From: Bog-473 sp963777485
GTDB lineage: Bacteria; Actinomycetota; Acidimicrobiia; Acidimicrobiales; RAAP-2
DNA length: 64,000 bases
Assembly (NCBI GenBank): GCA_963777485.1
Contig: CAVZQP010000001.1
Location: 310,001-374,000 of the forward strand
Direction: 5' to 3'
The position numbers were made by a program, and so were the translations under genes. Shown piece after piece: positions 54,861 through 61,699 of this stretch. How positions within the stretch are numbered: the stretch's first letter is position 1; every line of letters starts with the position of its first letter. The notes beneath the pieces are model-generated. The model searched no databases. It was not told where the DNA came from and worked only from the letters and a program-made list of their open reading frames with translations.

Positions 54861-56216
54861 TCAGAACTGATTTGTGTACACCTGGTCGAAGACGGCGAGC
54901 GCGGGGAGGATGGCACCGATGAGCAGGAGGCCGCGACCGCGCAACGAGCGAGCCAGCACGTAGCCGATGATTGGCAACAAGGGCAATGCATAGCGTGTCG
55001 GTACGGCGAAGTCGTAGTGCCCTTCGACGAAATTGAAGACGGGGAACGCCACCGCCAAGGCCAGCATCCCGACGAAGACGGCAGCGGCCATCGCGCGTAG
55101 CTGCGGCCGGCCGACCGGTCCCTGGAGGACGACCATGCCGGCCAGGCTCCCGTAGACGGTGAGATTCCATATCCAGTAGAGCGGTGCCGGCACCCAAGCG
55201 ATGAGTCCGGATAGCTCGGACTCTGCGCCGTTGAGGATGGTGGTGGGTCGCACGTGCCCGGTTGTGGAGAACCCCTGGAGTGCATGGAGCACCACGCTGG
55301 GCGACACGATTTCACGGGCGCCGACGAGCAGCAACCACGCGCCGTAGCCGACGACAGCGCCCACCGTCATAGCCAGCACGCAGCCATAACGCGACACGAT
55401 CGTCGCTTTGGTCGGCTTCCGGCGCGCGGCGATGTCAGCCAGGACCACACCGACGAGCAAAGTGAACGGGGCGACGACGAAAAGGCCCTTCATGAGTCCG
55501 GTGATCACACCCACCAGCAGCCCGATCAGAAGCAGTGGTCGATCCCGGCGCCGAGCGACCAGGTAGGTCACGAGCACGAACGCGCCGGCCGCAACGGCCG
55601 AGCTGTCGTTGGTGACCGTGGCGGACACATTGACCGCCACCGGGCCGAGCAGCGAGATGGACAAGACCGCGCAGAGCTCGAGGAGGCTGAGCGCGGCCAG
55701 CCATCCCGCCCAGATAAGGGCGGCGGCGGCAATGACGCTCCATATGAAGCCGCCCCAACGCGCCGATACCAACGCCTGCCGCGGCGCGTCGTTCGGACGG
55801 GCCGTGAGGAGGTACGGGAGGTAACCCAGAGGCGGTTGGTCCACGGCCTCGTAGCTGTAGCCCCCGGCGGCGAAGTCGGCAGGGTTGCGCGTCGTGACGC
55901 GGCAGCCGTGGGACGGCTGGTTGTAGGCGCCGAGACAGCTGATGGCGCGCATCGTCTCTTGCGACAGATGGTCGCCCGAACGCGGGATGTGGCCGTGTGA
56001 AAGATCGAGCACGTAGTCGTAGTGCGCGCCCTCGTCAAGAATGCTGAAGCTCTGCTGATGACGCAGGGTGTTGCCCGAGACGAGCGATCCGATCAGCACG
56101 CCGATGGCGATCACGCACGACCAAAGAACCCACCATCGGCGCGCGCTCCGGCGTTCGTCGCCGTCGTCCTTGGTGGTCGGTCGCGTCTGTGTCCATGCGA
56201 CCAGCGAGGAAGCCAC
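54861..56216 (-). CDS. DUF2142-like polytopic membrane protein
   Basis: 451 aa, GTG start. After an arginine-rich N-terminus comes a first helix (WWVLWSCVIAIGVLIGSLVSG). FSILDEGAHYDYVLDLSHG and YSYEAVDQPPLGYLPYLL are the DE-x-AH and QPP motifs of DUF2142, a GT-C-like family. About nine more helices follow, ending with GRGLLLIGAILPALAVFD. GT-C enzymes use lipid-linked sugars on the outer face of the membrane. The gene precedes a methyltransferase on the same strand (237 bases apart). It is divergent from the LLM gene at 56418 across a region with a KstR-type site. Confidence 0.78.
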   Translation of the reverse strand: MASSLVAWTQTRPTTKDDGDERRSARRWWVLWSCVIAIGVLIGSLVSGNTLRHQQSFSILDEGAHYDYVLDLSHGHIPRSGDHLSQETMRAISCLGAYNQPSHGCRVTTRNPADFAAGGYSYEAVDQPPLGYLPYLLTARPNDAPRQALVSARWGGFIWSVIAAAALIWAGWLAALSLLELCAVLSISLLGPVAVNVSATVTNDSSAVAAGAFVLVTYLVARRRDRPLLLIGLLVGVITGLMKGLFVVAPFTLLVGVVLADIAARRKPTKATIVSRYGCVLAMTVGAVVGYGAWLLLVGAREIVSPSVVLHALQGFSTTGHVRPTTILNGAESELSGLIAWVPAPLYWIWNLTVYGSLAGMVVLQGPVGRPQLRAMAAAVFVGMLALAVAFPVFNFVEGHYDFAVPTRYALPLLPIIGYVLARSLRGRGLLLIGAILPALAVFDQVYTNQF

Positions 56217-56325
56217 CGCCTGAGGACCTCGCAACACGGGCGGCAGCCTAGACGACCGGCCCCGCGTCAGTGGGGTATCCGCTTCCAAAGCAAACCTCTC
56301 TGACCAGGGCTGTAATGCCCAATAT

Positions 56326-56339
56326 TGGAACACGTTGCA
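56326..56339. promoter_or_regulatory. KstR-type operator (perfect match)
   Basis: TGGAACACGTTGCA matches TnnAACnnGTTnnA at all fixed positions. It lies 78 bases before the ATG of the LLM oxidoreductase gene at 56418 and 110 bases from the divergent membrane-protein start. Confidence 0.6.
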
Positions 56340-56417
56340 TTTTCTGGCTTGACCTGTTACCGTCCAAGGACGCCGGCGGAACGGACCGCGGCACGGGAAG
56401 CGAGGACGTGCAAACCC

Positions 56418-57545
56418 ATGGAATTCGGGATCTTCAACGCCGCCTGCGTGCTGCCGAACTACGTGGAGCGACACGGCAGCTCTGCGGAGCACGACCGCAT
56501 CATGGACGAGGTCGCGTTCATCGTGGGCGCCGACAAGGCCGGCTTCAAGTACACCTGGGCGAGCGAGCACCACTTCCTGACCGAGTATTCGCATCTTTCG
56601 GCGTCGGAATCGTTCCTCGCCTTCGTCGCCGCCCGCACGAACAACATCCACATCGGCTCGGGCATTTTCAACCTCACGCCGCCGGTGAACCATCCGGCAC
56701 GTATCGCCGAGCGCGTGGCGATGCTCGACCACCTCTCCGAGGGTCGCTTCGAGTTCGGCACCGGCCGGGGCTCGTCGACGACCGAGCAGAAGGGCTTCGG
56801 GATCGAGGAGTCCGAGCTGACGCGTGAAATGGTGGCCGAGACGCTTCCGCAGATCGTGCGCATGTGGCGCGACGAGGACTACAGCTACGACGGCAAGTTC
56901 TTCTCGATGCCGACCCGCAACGTGCTGCCCAAGCCCTACTCCAAGCCACACCCGCCCATCTGGATGGCCGCCGGCAGCCCCGGCACCTTCGACCTGGCCG
57001 CCGAACTCGGCGTTGGCGTGCTGTGCTTCGGCTTCTCCACGCCCGACCAGCTGACCCCGCTCGTGGCCCGCTACAAGGAGAAGATCGGGGACTGCAAGAA
57101 CCCCGTCGGCGAGTTCGTGAACAACAACGTCATGATCACGACACAGATGATCTGCATGGAGGACGGCGCCAAGGCCCGCAAGACGTTTCTCGAGTCGGAC
57201 TCGAACTACCACCTGAGTCTCGTATTCCGGTATCTCGACACGTTCCCCAGGCCCCCCGGCATCCCCGAGTGGCCCAACATCATCCCGGCGATGGACGCCG
57301 CCACCCTCGACGCCGCCATCGCGGCCGGCGTCACCGCAGTGGGCACGCCCGACGAGGTGGGCAAGGCCGTCGAGAGCTTCGCCGCCACCGGGGCCGACCA
57401 GCTTGCGTTCGGCATGCTGTCGACCTCCATGGAGATCGAGTCGTGCCTCGAGGCGGTCGAGACGTTCGGCAAGCACGTGCTGCCCAGCTTCGACAGCGAC
57501 CCCGAGCACTTGACGACGAAGCAGCGGCTCGCGGCCGCCAAGTAA
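56418..57545 (+). CDS. LLM-class flavin/F420 oxidoreductase
   Basis: 375 aa. MEFGIFNAACVLPNYVER opens the TIM barrel. TWASEHHFLTEYSHLSASESFLAF carries the EHH active-site motif, NNIHIGSGIFNLTPPVNHPARIAERVAMLDHLSEGRFEFGTGRG is the central block (residues about 77-120), and PHPPIWMAAGSPGTFDLAAELGVG is the cofactor-loop block. The EHH motif is the alkanal-monooxygenase (bacterial luciferase-like) type. The gene has its own perfect KstR-type palindrome upstream, linking it to sterol catabolism although it lies in the glycan region. Cofactor (FMN or F420) cannot be decided. Confidence 0.9.
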   Translation: MEFGIFNAACVLPNYVERHGSSAEHDRIMDEVAFIVGADKAGFKYTWASEHHFLTEYSHLSASESFLAFVAARTNNIHIGSGIFNLTPPVNHPARIAERVAMLDHLSEGRFEFGTGRGSSTTEQKGFGIEESELTREMVAETLPQIVRMWRDEDYSYDGKFFSMPTRNVLPKPYSKPHPPIWMAAGSPGTFDLAAELGVGVLCFGFSTPDQLTPLVARYKEKIGDCKNPVGEFVNNNVMITTQMICMEDGAKARKTFLESDSNYHLSLVFRYLDTFPRPPGIPEWPNIIPAMDAATLDAAIAAGVTAVGTPDEVGKAVESFAATGADQLAFGMLSTSMEIESCLEAVETFGKHVLPSFDSDPEHLTTKQRLAAAK

Positions 57546-57596
57546 CCGCCTGCGCCGGACCGCCCGCGGTCCAGGCCGTAGACGCCGGCTTCAACG

Positions 57597-58924
57597 TCAA
57601 GGGGAGCCGCCGCTGACCCGCCACACCCAACTGTCGCCTCCCAACATGGACGTCTGCGACCACACGACTTTGTCGCGGGGGGAGCGAAGGGTCGGCTGAA
57701 GGCAGGGAAGGCGGCATCGGTTCCCCATGTGGGTCGGGCAACCGGGCGGCGGGTGGAGAGCGGGCAGGTCTCCTTGATGATGGCCTTCTCGTCCAGAAAG
57801 GCCGGCCAGCCGAAGCATGTCGCCACGACCTGGCCGGGTCGAGTCACTCGATTCAGGTAGTACCCGCTGTCTCGCCTGGTCGCCTCGAAGGCTTCATAGC
57901 CGTCGACCGTATGGCCGTGCGCCACGGCATGCACCGTCGAGCGAAGTCCACTCGAAGTCGAGTACAAGAGGGCCAGTCCGACCACGCCGGCGAGTGCGAG
58001 GCCGATGTAGCTCGCCGGAACTGAGCTCCTCACACGGTGCCCGGAGAGGGCCACCATCCAGCCGACCGAAATGCCTGCAGCGCAGGCGATGGGTGGGTAC
58101 AACACGGTCATGTACCACGGGTACGGCGCCCCGAGGTTGACGAAGGAGAACGCCACCAGCTCGAAGGCGAAGTAGCCAAGCAAGGAGAACGCAACGATCT
58201 TCTCGGTCCTGTGACGTCGGTACAGCGCGATCGGCAACGACGCGATGGCGAACACCAATATCCAGGTCCCGTGGTCGGCCCGGATCGAATCGAGCATCCA
58301 GGCATGGTCGAGCGTGGTGCCTTTCGAGAGGATCGACGCCTTGACGCGTGCACTGTTCGGGACCACCGATCCGAAATAGATCTGCGCAAAGATCAGCCAG
58401 GGAATGACGCCGGCGGCGCACCACGCGAGAAGGCGCCAGGGCATCCGACGGGTGAACAGCAGGTAGGCGACGCAGACGGCCGCGACGAGCGTTCCTGCGT
58501 CCAGCTTGTTGAAGAGATCGAGCCCCAGCAGGATTCCGCACAGCGGGATCCGCTCTTCATACAGCGCGACCAGAGCAGCAACGCCGAGGGCGGCAGCCAG
58601 GGCCGACTCCATCCCGCTCAATGCGTTGATGCGGAAATCGAGACTGCTCAAAAGGAGGATCGGCGCAACGATCCCGGCGACGAGGCCGGCCATCCTGCCG
58701 GCGAGATAGGACACGAGTGCAGTTGTGGCGGTGAAGGAAGCGATGCAGATGACTTTCGCCGCACCGATCAGCCCGCCGCCCAGGTAGCTGATCAGTCCGA
58801 GGACGAGCGTGTAGAGCGGCGCACTCGCACCGTCTGTCCGATCTCCAGGGTTGTACGTGAAGCCACCTCCATGAGCGATCCGCCAGGCATAGCGAAGCGT
58901 GATGGCGGCATCGTCGTAGAGCAC
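57597..58924 (-). pseudogene. Mannosyltransferase-like polytopic membrane protein, frameshifted
   Basis: The frame from 58924 encodes a GT-C-like protein: LYDDAAITLRYAWRIAHGGGF has the DD-x-xIT motif of the first loop, and GDRTDGASAPLYTLVLGLISYLGG and about ten helices follow. At a run of six G (57677-57682) the frame must change by one base so that the natural ending DKVVWSQTSMLGGDSWVWRV and stop at 57597 are read. Without the shift the protein would run antisense through the LLM gene. The N-terminus also seems broken: upstream LIAALVATVAFVVALRDV is in frame without a start codon, and a second G6 run (59007-59012) would connect it to a GTG at 59034. Probably homopolymer errors in a real gene. 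Confidence 0.75.
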
Positions 58925-59034
58925 AACCCTGACGTCGCGCAGGGCGACGACGAACGCGACGGTTGCGACGAGGGCTGCGATCAGGGTGGCCGGACGTCGG
59001 TCCAGCCCCCCCAGCCGGCGCCCAGCTGGTTCAC

Positions 59035-59566
59035 GTGACCCGACCGCTCCTCATCGAGGAGGGAATCGTGAGCCTGGCTCAAACAGCCAGCTTCGCGTGA
59101 TCCATGAGGCCGCGGTGGGCGTGGCACTTCATTGGCCAGATCATCGCTTACCGATACCGGCTCGGTCGAACACACCGAGGTTGACCGAAGGTGCCGGACC
59201 TGCGTAGCTCCATCACCCCGTCCGGGCGATCTCGGCTCCCGTCGGCGTCAGCCGAGCCGGACTTCCCTCGGATCGAACATCGGACGCGCCTCGACCGGTT
59301 CGCACACGGTGGGCAACGGTATCCCTCGCAAGGCTGTCCGGTCGGAATAGCACCAGGGTCCAGCCTGCTGCCGGACGGGCGCGTGACGACCTTCTGGTGG
59401 AAAAATCGGGTCCCTGCGGGCGCTCGGTTCTCAGACCCCGCACGAGGGCCAGATAACCTCCGGTGCTAGTCCAAAAAGGGGCAATCGATTTGAAAAGTGT
59501 GGTCAGGCGGTTGGCGCCGCGGTGGGCGTCACCGTCGACAACGGCCGAGCGGGACGGTCTCTCCAA
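59035..59566. other. About 530 bases without a supported gene
   Basis: Short frames here have no recognisable motifs and atypical composition for this genome. The left end may hold the N-terminus of the mannosyltransferase-like gene. The right end (59460-59510) is AT-richer, with CCAAAAAGGGGCAATCGATTTGAAAAG, and may contain the promoter of the GT4-NRPS operon. No terminator or repeat stands out. Confidence 0.5.
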
Positions 59567-61699
59567 ATGAAGCAAAGACGGCGCCCGCTGCTTCGCGTGC
59601 ATCACATTTGGATCCGTTACCGGGCGCGGCGTCGCGAGCGCCATCGCACTGCCGCGGAAGCTGTGGCGCGCCGCCGGGCACATCTGCTCAGAGGCCATGT
59701 CGACGAGCCGGTCCGTGGCCAGCAGGTCAAGGAGCTCGGCTTCACCGTCCGGGGGTGGTGTGCGTGGGGCGACCGCCCAGCCCTCGCGGTCGCTGTGTGC
59801 CTCGATGGCGTCGTCGTTGGCCACTCGGCGGTGGGATCCGTACCACGGCGCGACGTTGCCCAGGCGGCACGCAGCGACAACCTCGGCGAAACCGGGTGGC
59901 AGGTCCACGTCGGGAGTGGTGCATGGGGGAGCTGCGAGTCGGTAGAGGTTTCGGTGCTCGTGTGGGCCGACGCGAAGGCGCCGCCAATCGTGCTCGACCG
60001 GTTTCCCGTCAAGGTCGGCAGGGAGAGCGGCAACGACGCCACGGAATACGAAGGACAACTCCACGAACCCCGGGCGGGGGAGTGGGTGGACGAGGTCTTC
60101 CCAGTTCGGGGATGGGTCATGCACGGCCGTCGTGCCGTGAGCCGCCTCGACGTCCTGGTGAACGGCGAGCACATTGGGAGCGCTCGCCTTGGCCTGCCGA
60201 GACTCGATCCCGGTGGCGACGCACCGCCGAGCACCATGATCAGCGGTTTTGAGCACTGGGTCGACTTGTCCTCCGTTCCCTCGGCGAAGACGACGGCGAC
60301 ACTGCAGCTGGTGGCCGGTTCCCCCGATGATCCTCCGGTGCCCCTCTTCGAGCGTGTCCTACGAGTGCGCCCGCCCGCGCCGGTGGCGGACGACACACAT
60401 CGGGAGAGGGTGCATGCCCTACGACGGGAGCGTCTCCTTTCCGAGATCGTCGCACCACGGTCGCCCGACCTGAACCTCGTCGTGTTCACGCACCAGTTGG
60501 ATTACGGCGGCGGACAGCTATGGCTCGACGAATTTCTGAAGAAGGCCGGGGCCGGCGACCGGTTCGCGTGCACGGTGGTCTCGTACAAGGACGGCCCTCT
60601 GCGCGAAGCGCTGGAGCGACGAGGTGTCGCTGTCCATGTGACGGACGCGCCGCAGGTCGATGACGCGGAGGCATACGAAGGCAGGATCACGGAACTGGCC
60701 GTGTTGGTCGCCGGCGGTGGGCACAACGTGGCCCTGGTCAACACCGCTCCCGTCTTCAGTGGAGCAGACGTCGCCATTCGACTTTCGCTGCCGACGATAT
60801 GGGCCGTCCACGAGAGCTTCACACCGCGGGTCCTGATGCGTGTTGCCTTCGGATCCCGGATGGATCCCCGCCTGTTCGAGACGGCAAAGCGATCGATGGA
60901 AGCCGCGGACGCGGTGGTCTTCGAGGCAGAGGCGACACGCGACCTGTACAGCGAATGGGCGCGACCCGGAGGTTCGGTTGTCGTTCCCTACGGTGTCGAC
61001 ACGAGCGAGATCCTGAACTACGAGCGGCTGGTATCCCGCCGCGAGTCACGGGCCAAGCTGGGAGTCCTGTCCGAGTCCAGGATGATCCTCGTGATGGCCA
61101 CGATCGAGCAGCGCAAAGCGCAGACGCGGATCGCGCAAGCGTTCCGGAACATCGCCGACGATCATCCCGACTGGGAGCTCGTTTTCGTCGGTGACACGAA
61201 CTCTGACTACTCCACCGCGCTCAAGCAGTACATCCGGAACATCGGACTGTCTGACCGCTGCACGGTCGCGCCGATCCATGACGACGTCTATCAGTGGTAC
61301 CGCGCGGCCGACCTCTTGTTGTCGGCCTCCGACGTGGAGTCATTGCCCCGCTCCATGCTCGAGGCGATGTGCTTCGGTGTCCCCGTGGTGGCCGCGTCAG
61401 TCTTCGGAGTGCCCGAACTTGTGACGGATGCAGAGACCGGGTTCCTCTTCGAGCCCAACGACCTCGACTCCCTCGTGGCCGGCCTCCACCGCGTGTTCTC
61501 CCTCGAACCGTCGGCATTGGCTCGGGTGGGTGCCGCCGGCCGGCATGAAGTGATCGAGCACTATGACTCCACCGGGTATTCGGGTGATCTCCTTCGGCTT
61601 TGTGAAGGCCTCCTTCGACGCCCTGGAACGAATCCCCAGGAGGTCCTTTCGGAACGGGGGCGGCGCCCCAACGAGCTCGATCTCGACGCAGCTCTATGA
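59567..61699 (+). CDS. GT4 glycosyltransferase with tandem N-terminal beta-domains
   Basis: 710 aa. The N-terminal part contains two copies of a beta-rich repeat: VRGWCAWGDRPALAVAVCLDG near aa 62 and VRGWVMHGRRAVSRLDVLVNG near aa 178. Each is followed by a VGHSAVGSVPRRD / IGSARLGLPRLD type end. The GT-B fold starts about aa 302 (LNLVVFTHQLDYGGGQLWL), with MATIEQRKAQTRIAQAF as donor motif and ESLPRSMLEAMCFGVPVVA as E-x7-E. The ATG at 59567 is used; a GTG-type start at 59522 is possible. Its stop overlaps the NRPS ATG (ATGA), so glycosyltransferase and peptide synthetase are co-translated, which suggests a glycopeptide or glycolipopeptide product. Confidence 0.85.
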   Translation: MKQRRRPLLRVHHIWIRYRARRRERHRTAAEAVARRRAHLLRGHVDEPVRGQQVKELGFTVRGWCAWGDRPALAVAVCLDGVVVGHSAVGSVPRRDVAQAARSDNLGETGWQVHVGSGAWGSCESVEVSVLVWADAKAPPIVLDRFPVKVGRESGNDATEYEGQLHEPRAGEWVDEVFPVRGWVMHGRRAVSRLDVLVNGEHIGSARLGLPRLDPGGDAPPSTMISGFEHWVDLSSVPSAKTTATLQLVAGSPDDPPVPLFERVLRVRPPAPVADDTHRERVHALRRERLLSEIVAPRSPDLNLVVFTHQLDYGGGQLWLDEFLKKAGAGDRFACTVVSYKDGPLREALERRGVAVHVTDAPQVDDAEAYEGRITELAVLVAGGGHNVALVNTAPVFSGADVAIRLSLPTIWAVHESFTPRVLMRVAFGSRMDPRLFETAKRSMEAADAVVFEAEATRDLYSEWARPGGSVVVPYGVDTSEILNYERLVSRRESRAKLGVLSESRMILVMATIEQRKAQTRIAQAFRNIADDHPDWELVFVGDTNSDYSTALKQYIRNIGLSDRCTVAPIHDDVYQWYRAADLLLSASDVESLPRSMLEAMCFGVPVVAASVFGVPELVTDAETGFLFEPNDLDSLVAGLHRVFSLEPSALARVGAAGRHEVIEHYDSTGYSGDLLRLCEGLLRRPGTNPQEVLSERGRRPNELDLDAAL

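Noticed and set aside
54861..57509. 882-codon minus-strand frame spanning the DUF2142-like gene and the LLM gene
   Set aside because: Only the part from the GTG at 56216 onward has membrane helices and DUF2142 motifs; the upstream part is antisense to the LLM oxidoreductase.
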